DNA of 6,743 bases from Planctomycetota bacterium. Lineage in GTDB: Bacteria; Planctomycetota; Phycisphaerae; WQYP01. Below the pieces are notes generated by a model that saw nothing but the letters and a program-made list of their open reading frames with translations, did no database searches and was not told the origin of the DNA. The stretch is taken from contig JAKATV010000283.1 of the NCBI GenBank assembly GCA_021818565.1, positions 2,552-9,294 of the forward strand. Reading direction: 5' to 3'. Made by a program: the position numbers and the translations under genes. Positions 1-6,246 of this stretch are shown here, piece after piece (position 1 is the first letter of the stretch; every line of letters starts with the position of its first letter).

Positions 1-1
1 A

Positions 2-676
2 ATCACAACAAGCCTTATCAACAATGGCGCATTTGCCACCAATGCCGCAGTATATACCAAATCGCCGGGGTATTCGCAGGGAGGAAACCCGGCGGCACCT
101 ATGGGATGGACCTCAAGCGGTGGAAACACCGGCATCAACGGGCCGGACACGGGGTTCTTTGGTAGTAGCGGTTACCAACCCTTTGCACCAAAGAGCACCG
201 CTGGCGTAAGCGATTTCAGCTTTCTTCAAGGGAAGGGAGCATTCGTCGCCCAGACTGCGGTCACCACCGCCGGCCAGTCGTACACGCTGGCGTTCGATGC
301 GGCGCAACGCAGCAGCGACACGACTGCCGTGCTGGAGGTGATTCTCACGAACCCAACCAATGGCAGGGAGATAATCACCCTGACGCCTACCATAAACGAT
401 ACGGGTTTCACCCCATTTTTCCTGAATTTCACCGCGATTTCTGGATCGACCAACATTGAGTTCCTCAACACCAGCCCGACAGCAATAGATGATACTGTTG
501 ATGTGTCAAACGTATCCATGGCGGTAGCTGCGGTGCCGGAACCAGCTCCGCTGGGCCTGTTCACCGTCGGTGGCATGGCGCTGGTGCTGGTTGGGCGGAA
601 ACGCAGGGCAACCCACTGGCGTTACATGAAGAAAGTCATGAATAATGGCGAGATTTTTCCGCGCCGTTTTGTGTGA
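2..676 (+). CDS. PEP-CTERM sorting domain protein, 5'-partial
   Basis: The reading frame is open from the first bases to TGA at 674-676 (224 visible residues), so the true start and any signal peptide lie outside the window; the internal ATG at 101 is not a credible start. The visible N-terminus (INNGAFATNAAV, then PMGWTSSGG) resembles the 'NGsFE...P.GW' opening of galactose-binding-like extracellular modules, and the body is rich in Thr, Ser, Asn and Gly as in secreted beta-sandwich proteins. At visible residues 178-203 there is a PEP-CTERM signal: VPEPAP, a hydrophobic stretch (LGLFTVGGMALVLVG), then the basic cluster RKRR. In this family the signal is recognised at the membrane by an exosortase and the protein is delivered to the cell surface or exopolysaccharide. 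An extra tail of about 21 residues follows the basic cluster, which is unusual. The specific function is unknown; a surface or carbohydrate-binding role is inference. The next gene begins 27 nt downstream. Confidence 0.87.
   Translation: MTTSLINNGAFATNAAVYTKSPGYSQGGNPAAPMGWTSSGGNTGINGPDTGFFGSSGYQPFAPKSTAGVSDFSFLQGKGAFVAQTAVTTAGQSYTLAFDAAQRSSDTTAVLEVILTNPTNGREIITLTPTINDTGFTPFFLNFTAISGSTNIEFLNTSPTAIDDTVDVSNVSMAVAAVPEPAPLGLFTVGGMALVLVGRKRRATHWRYMKKVMNNGEIFPRRFV
533..610 (+). other. PEP-CTERM protein-sorting signal (coding segment)
   Basis: This segment encodes the tripartite signal: a Pro-Glu-Pro motif (VPEP), about 15 hydrophobic residues, and a basic RKRR cluster followed by Ala. The order and spacing match the exosortase-dependent PEP-CTERM pattern. 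No exosortase gene is in the window, so sorting depends on one elsewhere in the genome. Confidence 0.85.
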
Positions 677-692
677 CTTAACTGCGCGCATT

Positions 693-697
693 AGGAG
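693..697 (+). promoter_or_regulatory. Shine-Dalgarno AGGAG for the GTG start at 704
   Basis: AGGAG lies 6 nt before the GTG at 704. This spacing supports GTG as the initiation codon, and there is no in-frame ATG near it. Confidence 0.7.
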
Positions 698-703
698 AAA
701 ATT

Positions 704-1501
704 GTGAAAATCGATTCGCGCATTGAATCGCAGGTAGCGCAAGACTTCAGCTTGCGGAAGGTCGCCGGCCTGTTAGAACACTACACGCCACCGCCGGTTG
801 CGGGCTTTGCCCCCGCGGGGAATTGGAAGCATGAATACACGATGTATTTGCTCGACCCGCAGGTTAGTATAAAAAGTGGCGCGTTTGCACTCGAGCGATT
901 CTCCAAGGGAACGCAAAGTTTTGCGATGACAGTGCAGATGCGAGCGTCTGGAATTTCCGGCTTTTCCCTGTTTCAACATGCACAGATACAGTGCCGCACC
1001 GATACGCTCGCCACACCCGGGTCGTGGATATTTGACGCAAAGATGGCACGCCGCCCCGGCGATAAACCCTACCTCCTGAGCGGTCGGCACCGCAGCGCGA
1101 AGGTGAGCGATGGATACCTGATGATTCGCGACAAGTTAGCGACCAGCAGGACCATGATCCACGGCCCATATTCGAACGAGTGGACGCTGCTCGAAGCGGT
1201 TCAGCGGCTGCCCGGTGAATCTATGAAACAAATTCACTACACGCTCATCGATGAGTACGATACGCCACAGCCCGATCACAGTTTGGCATTTCGCACGCGA
1301 GCGAAAATGTCGGTAGCAAATGGCCCATTGCAATTGGTTGGCTACTACGATCTCGGTCGCGCTGTGATTCCCACCGTCTACTGGGTTGATCAGCATGGCA
1401 GGCTCATTTTCGTCTGTACCGGCTTGGTCGTTTATGCCCTTGCCGCGACCAACGGGCAATCCGGGATCTGTCCCGAGCGATATCCCGCCTATCGCGCTTA
1501 A
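704..1501 (+). CDS. Conserved-looking protein of unknown function (265 aa)
   Basis: I do not recognise this family. The GTG start has a good Shine-Dalgarno and the frame ends at TAA. The protein has no signal peptide, lipobox or clear membrane segment apart from a short hydrophobic run near the C-terminus (LIFVCTGLVVYALAA, about residues 235-249), so it is probably cytoplasmic or peripheral. The composition suggests a mostly beta protein: alternating hydrophobic and polar stretches, many aromatics (WKHEYTMYLLDP about residues 41-52; GPYSNEWTLLEAVQRLPG about 153-170; LIDEYDTPQPDH about 181-192; VIPTVYWVDQHGRLIFV about 222-238). These dense aromatic and acidic blocks look like conserved motifs, not random coding. 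It sits 27 nt after the PEP-CTERM gene and 32 nt before the sulfatase, so co-transcription with the sulfatase is likely. A role in handling carbohydrate or a sulfatase substrate is only a guess from context. Confidence 0.8.
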   Translation: MKIDSRIESQVAQDFSLRKVAGLLEHYTPPPVAGFAPAGNWKHEYTMYLLDPQVSIKSGAFALERFSKGTQSFAMTVQMRASGISGFSLFQHAQIQCRTDTLATPGSWIFDAKMARRPGDKPYLLSGRHRSAKVSDGYLMIRDKLATSRTMIHGPYSNEWTLLEAVQRLPGESMKQIHYTLIDEYDTPQPDHSLAFRTRAKMSVANGPLQLVGYYDLGRAVIPTVYWVDQHGRLIFVCTGLVVYALAATNGQSGICPERYPAYRA

Positions 1502-1519
1502 ACCTGGATCACGCATTTC

Positions 1520-1524
1520 AAGGA
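1520..1524 (+). promoter_or_regulatory. Shine-Dalgarno AAGGA for the sulfatase
   Basis: AAGGA is followed by a 9-nt spacer to the ATG at 1534 and fixes that start, giving a 25-residue N-terminal region ahead of the twin arginines. No other in-frame ATG lies between this start and the twin-arginine codons. Confidence 0.65.
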
Positions 1525-1533
1525 ATATTTGTT

Positions 1534-3105
1534 ATGTCAGCAGATCTTATCGCTTCGGATCGTCCAGATGTCCCGGCTTCGAAGTCGGCCTCGGAGTCAC
1601 AACTCTCCCGGCGTAACTTCCTGAAAAGTGGTGCCGCGCTGGGAGGACTATCCATACTGGGAACTTCGCAGTTGGCCGCAGCGATTGGCGAGGCGCAGTC
1701 GCCGGCAGGCGAAAAAAAGCCGAATATTTTGATCATCATTTCCGATCAGTTGAATATAGATGCCATCGGCCACTATTCCAGCTATTTCAAGGATCCAGCC
1801 TATGGCGGGCATTGGGCGAAAACGCCACATCTTGACCGACTGGCGCGTGAGGGGACCTCATTTATTGAATCACACTCGGCCGATCCTGTATGCAGTCCTT
1901 CGCGATCCTGCATGTTTACGGGGCGTATGTCGATTGAGACCGGTGTGGTTGAAATCAACATCGGTATTGACAAAAATGTGCCCAACATGGGCCAGTGGTT
2001 CGAGGCTCATTCGAACTACAACCGCGTGTATTGCGGAAAGTGGCATATCGGCGGACATTGGAATTATCCCACGGTCAGCGGGCCACGGAAAATTCCCGGT
2101 TTTGATACTATACCGGTTAATGGCCCCGCTTTTGGAATCCACGCGGACCCTCAAGTCTCAAACAGCGCGGCCGCTTTTATTGCCAATTATCGGGAGGAGC
2201 GTCCGTATCTTCTGGTGGCGAGTCTGATGAATCCGCATGATATCTGCTATTGGGCGATGGATCTGGACGGGCACGAAACAACTCCGGCCACGGACGTGAA
2301 TCATCTTGGATCGAAATTGCCAATCCTGCCACCTAATTTCACTTTCGACTTTAAGTACCCGGAAGGCCTGAATCCGTATACCGCCTTCCATGGCGATACC
2401 CAATGGGGCAACTACACGTACGATTATTACCGCATGGTGGAAGACATTGATTCACATGTGGGGCGCATCATGGATGCGGTACGAGAACGCAATGACGACA
2501 CCGTGGTGATTTTTATTGCAGACCATGGCGAAGAGTTGGGGCGTCACCACCTGATCGAGAAATGGCACCCTTATGAAGCTTCAGTGAAGGTGCCGTTCAT
2601 TCTGTGGAATCCGAAACGAATTAAAGCGGGCGTTATGAACACGACGCATCTGGTAAGCAATGTGGATATGATGCCCACGCTCTGTGATTATGCGGGTATT
2701 GCTCCTCCTCCACACCAACGTGGCTTGAATCTGCGTCCTTTAATAGAACAGGGAAGCACAGATCCCGCAACATGGCGAGACAATGTCTACGCGGAATGGC
2801 AGATCACCGGGCGGATGATCCGTACAAAGAAGTATAAATATGCGATGAAGTATCAGTACTCGGGTAATTTAGATAAGCCCTACGTCCGCAAGACTGACGG
2901 AGGCCATACAGAATTTATTCAGGGTCATGGGGACGAATATGTTCAATTACCCAATCCGCTGCTGTTTGATATCGAGAACGATCCATGGGAACTAAAGGAT
3001 CTTATAAATGCTCCGGGATCAGCCGCGATCATTGAAGAACATCGCCGCATTCAACGGGAATGGGAAGCCATACTGATTCCCGGTCATCATTTTGATCGCA
3101 ATTGA
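1534..3105 (+). CDS. Sulfatase (S1 family, Cys-type) with Tat signal
   Basis: A predicted 523-residue arylsulfatase-superfamily enzyme that hydrolyses sulfate esters, probably on a carbohydrate. The N-terminus has a twin-arginine motif (SRRNFLK, residues 25-31), a hydrophobic stretch and an AAA region near residue 50, so export is by Tat. The core begins KPNILIIISDQ (62-72) with D71 as a metal ligand. CSPSR (120-124) is the sulfatase CxPxR signature, whose Cys120 is converted to formylglycine. GKWHIG (168-173) carries conserved Lys and His. FIADHGEELG (327-336) gives D330 and H331 as metal ligands, and K343 precedes YEASVKVPF, the usual end of the catalytic half. The C-terminal subdomain includes LLFDIENDPWELKDL (476-490), the typical 'LfDL..DP.E..NL' element. 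Length is normal for the family. The position usually occupied by a second Asp (DD) is Gln here, as in many SDQ-type members. The sulfated substrate cannot be read from sequence; a rhamnose- or uronate-containing glycan is inferred from the neighbouring rhamnosidase. A related phosphonate or phosphate monoesterase is a less likely alternative. Confidence 0.95.
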   Translation: MSADLIASDRPDVPASKSASESQLSRRNFLKSGAALGGLSILGTSQLAAAIGEAQSPAGEKKPNILIIISDQLNIDAIGHYSSYFKDPAYGGHWAKTPHLDRLAREGTSFIESHSADPVCSPSRSCMFTGRMSIETGVVEINIGIDKNVPNMGQWFEAHSNYNRVYCGKWHIGGHWNYPTVSGPRKIPGFDTIPVNGPAFGIHADPQVSNSAAAFIANYREERPYLLVASLMNPHDICYWAMDLDGHETTPATDVNHLGSKLPILPPNFTFDFKYPEGLNPYTAFHGDTQWGNYTYDYYRMVEDIDSHVGRIMDAVRERNDDTVVIFIADHGEELGRHHLIEKWHPYEASVKVPFILWNPKRIKAGVMNTTHLVSNVDMMPTLCDYAGIAPPPHQRGLNLRPLIEQGSTDPATWRDNVYAEWQITGRMIRTKKYKYAMKYQYSGNLDKPYVRKTDGGHTEFIQGHGDEYVQLPNPLLFDIENDPWELKDLINAPGSAAIIEEHRRIQREWEAILIPGHHFDRN

Positions 3106-3223
3106 AACATGATTGGATGAAGTATTTGTTTATCGATGGATCATGCGAGCGGCTGTTGCAGCCATTGAGTATGTTTGTACGATCCGATGGACGTATCTTT
3201 TAAATTTCAGGGACCATATATTT
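3106..3223 (+). other. Gap between sulfatase and rhamnosidase; possible untranslated leader
   Basis: This 118-nt stretch holds no independent gene. The rhamnosidase frame stays open back to a TTG at 3113, but the residues it would add (charged and aromatic, before a normal lipoprotein signal) do not look like protein. One small perfect hairpin, GGCTG-TTG-CAGCC at 3151-3163, has no following T-run, so it is not a typical terminator. I see no convincing promoter. Confidence 0.5.
3209..3213 (+). promoter_or_regulatory. Shine-Dalgarno AGGGA deciding the rhamnosidase start
   Basis: AGGGA lies 10 nt before the ATG at 3224. This supports 3224 as the start over the farther TTG at 3113 and the later in-frame ATG at 3281, which has no comparable site. 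Confidence 0.55.
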
Positions 3224-5755
3224 ATGATTCAGCAGAGTATTGAAATTCGGTCAAAAATAAAATTGTTTCCGTCTCGGTTAATGGTGACAACGGCATTATT
3301 CTTGGCCGCGGGCACATTGGCGTCCTGCACGCAAGGCGGAGCTACTCCGGCGGAACTTGATGCGACTGCATCGCCAACGCATTTGCAAACACAATTGCAA
3401 GCCCATCCGCTGGCGATTAATTCGGTTCATCCGCGATTGAGCTGGGTGTTACCCTGGAAAGGCCGGGGGCAATTCCAAAGTGCGTATGATATTCTCGTGG
3501 CATCATCGCCCAAGCTCCTGGCACACAATCAGGGCAATATCTGGAATTCCGGCAAAGTGTTGTCCGATCAATCCATCAACATCCCTTATGCCGGCTCGGC
3601 TCTGACGTCGCGTCAACGCTGCTTCTGGAAGGTGCGGGTCTGGAATCAGGCGGGCGAAGTCAGCCATTACAGTGCTGTGGCACAATGGCAGGAAGGATTA
3701 TTGGCGGAGAGCCAATGGCATAATGCTCAATGGATCGGCTGGAAGCCGGCTCCCAAAAAGGGCATCAAGCATCCGTTGCCCGCGATTTATCTGCGTGATC
3801 AATTCAATGTATCCAAACCCGTGAAACGTGCTGTAGCCTATTTCAGCGGTTTGGGTTTGGGACGCATGTATGTCAATGGTCAGCGCACGAGCCATACGCA
3901 GCTTTCACCGGCCTTAAGCTGGTATCCCAAACGGTGTTATTATGTGGCGCGCAACGTCACTAAACTGCTTAAGCCCGGAAAAAATGCCATTGGCGTTATT
4001 CTCGGCGATGGCCGGATGTACGGTATGGGCGGTCCGTACCCATACGCAATTTCCATTTCCCCGCGCATGAAATTCATGCTGCACATCACGTACACCGATG
4101 GCACAACCGCCATCATCACCAGCAACACCCACTGGAAGATGACGGACATGGGCCCCATCCGCATGAACAATGAATACAATGGCGAAACCTATAACCTCGC
4201 CATGCGCATGCCGGGCTGGAATCAGATTGGCTTTGCGGCCAAAGGCTGGAAATCCGCAATTCCCGTGCGTTCCCCCGGCGGTCGGCTGGTGGCGGAATTT
4301 CAACAGCCGATCCGTGTCACACAGATACTTCATCCCGTTAAAATTGCAGAAATTGCCCCCGGCAAGTGGATGTTTGATATGGGGCAAAACATGGTGGGCT
4401 GGTGCCAGATTCATATTCCAAATGCCCCGGCAGGAACCAAAATCGTTTTACGGCACGGAGAAAGCCTGGTACGTAATGGTCAGCAGACCATGGATTTGAA
4501 TCCCACTGGTAAAGGCCGCATTCATCTGTATGTGGCCAATCTTAGAACCGCCAAGCAAACGGATACGATTATTCTTAATGGCAAAGGTTCAATCACCTGG
4601 CATCCCATTTTCACCTATCACGGGTTCCGCTTTGTAGAATTGACAGGTTATCCCGGCACCCCGACACTTTCCACCATTGAAGGCCAGGAAGTCCATGACG
4701 CATTACCGGTCATCGGTGGATTCGCCTGTTCCGACAAACTCGTCAATCAGATCGTTCATAACGCCCGCTGGGGCATCCAAAACAATCACCGTTCGATTCC
4801 GACCGACTGTCCGCAGCGTGACGAACGTCAGGGCTGGATGGGCGCGCGCTATCTGGAATCGCGCAGTGAATCATTCCTGTTTAATACCGAACGATTCTAT
4901 AACAAGTGGCTATGGGATATACGCGATGGTCAACGCTCCGTGGGAGAGGTTGCAGATGTCAACCCGCCCTATTGGGATAGTTATTCAGACAGTGTCACCT
5001 GGGGTAGCACTTTTATTTGCTTGCCCGGCACACTGTATATGCAATATGGAGAGATCGCGCCGATTCAGGATCATTACGCCGCCATGAGCAAATGGATGAA
5101 TCACCAGTTGGCCAAAGTGCATAATGGTATCAGCAAGGCGGATAGCTATGGCGATTGGTGCTCCCCGCCACGATCGCCGCATAATATTCACTCCCGAGAT
5201 CCCAACCGGGCCACATCCAAAGCCATCCTGGCCACCGCAACGCTATACAAAGACCTGCATTTAATGGCCGGATATGCCAAGTTGCTGCATAAAGCCGCGG
5301 GAGAAAAGCATTGGCTCTCGGAAGCCCATAAGCTCTACGTGGGTTTCAACAAGCACCTGTGGAATGCCAAGGGTGGCTACTATGGCAACGGCTCAGATAC
5401 AGCCTGTGTTCTGCCGTTGGCCGCAGGCATTGTCCCGGCAGACCGACAAGCCGCCGTCATGAAGCGCTTTCTGTGGCGTATGCACAAACGCCAGAATGAC
5501 CACGTTGGTGTCGGCGTTATTGGCATGCAATGGATATTTAATGTTATGGCCCGCAATGGGCAGGCCAATTTGGCCTGGAAAATGCTCAACCAGACCACCT
5601 ATCCCGGCTGGGGATATATGGTCAAACATGGTGCCACGACCATCTGGGAACTCTGGAACGGTAACACCGCCAATCCGGCGATGAACTCGCAGGATCATGT
5701 CATGTTAATTGGCGATATGCTCACATGGCTGTTCCAATACGTCGGCGGCAGATAA
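3224..5755 (+). CDS. Alpha-L-rhamnosidase (GH78) lipoprotein, ended early by in-frame TAA
   Basis: Predicted to release non-reducing alpha-L-rhamnose by inversion. Starting at ATG 3224 the product is 843 residues. The N-terminus has basic residues, a hydrophobic core and a lipobox LASC with Cys35, so it is probably a lipoprotein. Domains in order: an Fn3-like module (about 50-160, 'HPRLSW...CFWKVRVW'), the Bac_rhamnosid_N carbohydrate-binding domain (about 165-345, 'YFSGLGLGRMYVNG'), a beta-sandwich linker domain (about 364-480, 'FDMGQNMVGW'), and the six-hairpin (alpha/alpha)6 barrel (about 495-843). The catalytic motif TDCPQRDERQGWMGA (527-541) keeps D528 and E534, the general acid position. 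GATTIWELW (803-811) supplies E809, the general base position, and His825 follows in NSQDHVML. The Asp that usually ends the first motif is Ala541 here. The frame ends at TAA 5753-5755 directly after the barrel; the C-terminal beta-sandwich follows in the same frame downstream. The family assignment is very secure; activity is uncertain because of these two changes. Confidence 0.93.
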   Translation: MIQQSIEIRSKIKLFPSRLMVTTALFLAAGTLASCTQGGATPAELDATASPTHLQTQLQAHPLAINSVHPRLSWVLPWKGRGQFQSAYDILVASSPKLLAHNQGNIWNSGKVLSDQSINIPYAGSALTSRQRCFWKVRVWNQAGEVSHYSAVAQWQEGLLAESQWHNAQWIGWKPAPKKGIKHPLPAIYLRDQFNVSKPVKRAVAYFSGLGLGRMYVNGQRTSHTQLSPALSWYPKRCYYVARNVTKLLKPGKNAIGVILGDGRMYGMGGPYPYAISISPRMKFMLHITYTDGTTAIITSNTHWKMTDMGPIRMNNEYNGETYNLAMRMPGWNQIGFAAKGWKSAIPVRSPGGRLVAEFQQPIRVTQILHPVKIAEIAPGKWMFDMGQNMVGWCQIHIPNAPAGTKIVLRHGESLVRNGQQTMDLNPTGKGRIHLYVANLRTAKQTDTIILNGKGSITWHPIFTYHGFRFVELTGYPGTPTLSTIEGQEVHDALPVIGGFACSDKLVNQIVHNARWGIQNNHRSIPTDCPQRDERQGWMGARYLESRSESFLFNTERFYNKWLWDIRDGQRSVGEVADVNPPYWDSYSDSVTWGSTFICLPGTLYMQYGEIAPIQDHYAAMSKWMNHQLAKVHNGISKADSYGDWCSPPRSPHNIHSRDPNRATSKAILATATLYKDLHLMAGYAKLLHKAAGEKHWLSEAHKLYVGFNKHLWNAKGGYYGNGSDTACVLPLAAGIVPADRQAAVMKRFLWRMHKRQNDHVGVGVIGMQWIFNVMARNGQANLAWKMLNQTTYPGWGYMVKHGATTIWELWNGNTANPAMNSQDHVMLIGDMLTWLFQYVGGR

Positions 5756-6097
5756 AGCGATGCCAATGAACCGGGGTTCCAGCACATTGTCATGAAGCCA
5801 CACTTTCTCAACGGCTTAACCTACGTGAACACATGGCATCGGTCGCCCTATGGCAAAATTATCAGCGATTGGAAAATAAAGCCGAATGGCTCATTCCAGT
5901 GGCATGTGCAAGTTCCGGTCAACAGCTTTGCGACGGTGGACGTCCCCGCATCCGGTGCCAACGCGGTACAACTCAATGGCCATAAGATCAGCAACAAACC
6001 ATGGATTAAGTTTGTGGCCTATGTGAATGGCCGAGCCATTTATATGCTGGAATCGGGAAGTTATCGATTCCAATCGGCGCTATTGAGCGGGCATTAA
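5756..6097 (+). pseudogene. Detached C-terminal beta-sandwich of the GH78 rhamnosidase
   Basis: After the TAA at 5753-5755 the same reading frame continues for 113 codons to a second TAA at 6095-6097. It begins SDANEPGFQHIVMKPHF and contains SPYGKIISDWKI, VPVNSFATVDVPA and ESGSYRFQS. These are the usual elements of the rhamnosidase C-terminal domain: 'sDp..PGFkhiimkP', 'SpyG.i.sdW', 'vPvntTatvyvPa' and 'sG.Y.F.s'. The first ATG (5792) lies inside a conserved block, not at a natural start, and has no well-placed Shine-Dalgarno, so independent translation is unlikely. Read with the upstream gene, it would make a normal full-length rhamnosidase of about 956 residues. A nonsense mutation, a sequencing error (any one-base change to a sense codon restores the gene) or readthrough could explain the split. 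Confidence 0.88.
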
Positions 6098-6246
6098 CAG
6101 CAACAGGTGTAGTGCGTGATCAGGGGGCATAAATGTTGCTATATCCGGCATTGAGTCTGCTGAATAGTTGTGTGTGCAACATACGGTGTCTTTGTTCCAC
6201 GTTTGGTATTTGGTTTTTTTTGGATCAGGATTTTAAGGAGTTTCTT
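6098..6246 (+). other. Intergenic region upstream of the GH3 gene
   Basis: These 149 nt hold no gene I can support. The hexamer GCAACA occurs three times in alternating orientation: 6100-6105 (+), 6134-6139 (as TGTTGC) and 6176-6181 (+). The first pair extends to 7-bp arms (AGCAACA/TGTTGCT) and the second to ATGTTGC/GCAACAT. A run of eight T at 6214-6221 has only a weak bulged stem (6183-6188 with 6198-6202) 11 nt upstream, so I do not call a terminator. No clear -35/-10 pair is visible. Confidence 0.5.
6235..6240 (+). promoter_or_regulatory. Shine-Dalgarno AAGGAG for the GH3 gene
   Basis: A strong AAGGAG lies 6 nt before ATG 6247 and selects that start over the in-frame ATG at 6313, which has no comparable site. 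Confidence 0.75.

Noticed and set aside
3173..3206. Sigma-70-like promoter (TTGTAC near 3173, TTTAAA near 3200) before the rhamnosidase
   Set aside because: Only about 3/6 and 4/6 consensus matches, which is expected by chance in AT-rich DNA.
3113..3223. Extension of the rhamnosidase to a TTG start at 3113
   Set aside because: It would place 37 atypical residues ahead of a normal lipoprotein signal, and ATG 3224 has its own Shine-Dalgarno.
3914..4414. Minus-strand open frame of 166 codons inside the rhamnosidase
   Set aside because: It lies wholly opposite strongly recognisable GH78 domains and its translation has no family features; it is a shadow frame.
4677..5087. Alternative-frame plus-strand open frame inside the rhamnosidase
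   Set aside because: It overlaps the GH78 catalytic motif in another frame and has no recognisable content.
5753..5755. TAA reassigned to an amino acid (alternative genetic code)
   Set aside because: TAA also ends the 265-residue gene at 1499-1501 and the rhamnosidase C-terminal domain at 6095-6097 at natural protein ends, and TGA ends two other genes.
5740..5800. Frameshift as the cause of the rhamnosidase split
   Set aside because: The barrel, the TAA and the C-terminal domain are all in one frame, so a single nonsense codon explains it without any indel.
5792..6097. A separate 101-residue gene starting at ATG 5792
   Set aside because: Homology to the rhamnosidase C-terminal domain begins upstream of this ATG and there is no properly spaced ribosome binding site.
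6183..6221. Rho-independent terminator ending in the T-run 6214-6221
   Set aside because: The only stem upstream is about 5 bp with a bulge and sits 11 nt away from the T-run, which is too weak.
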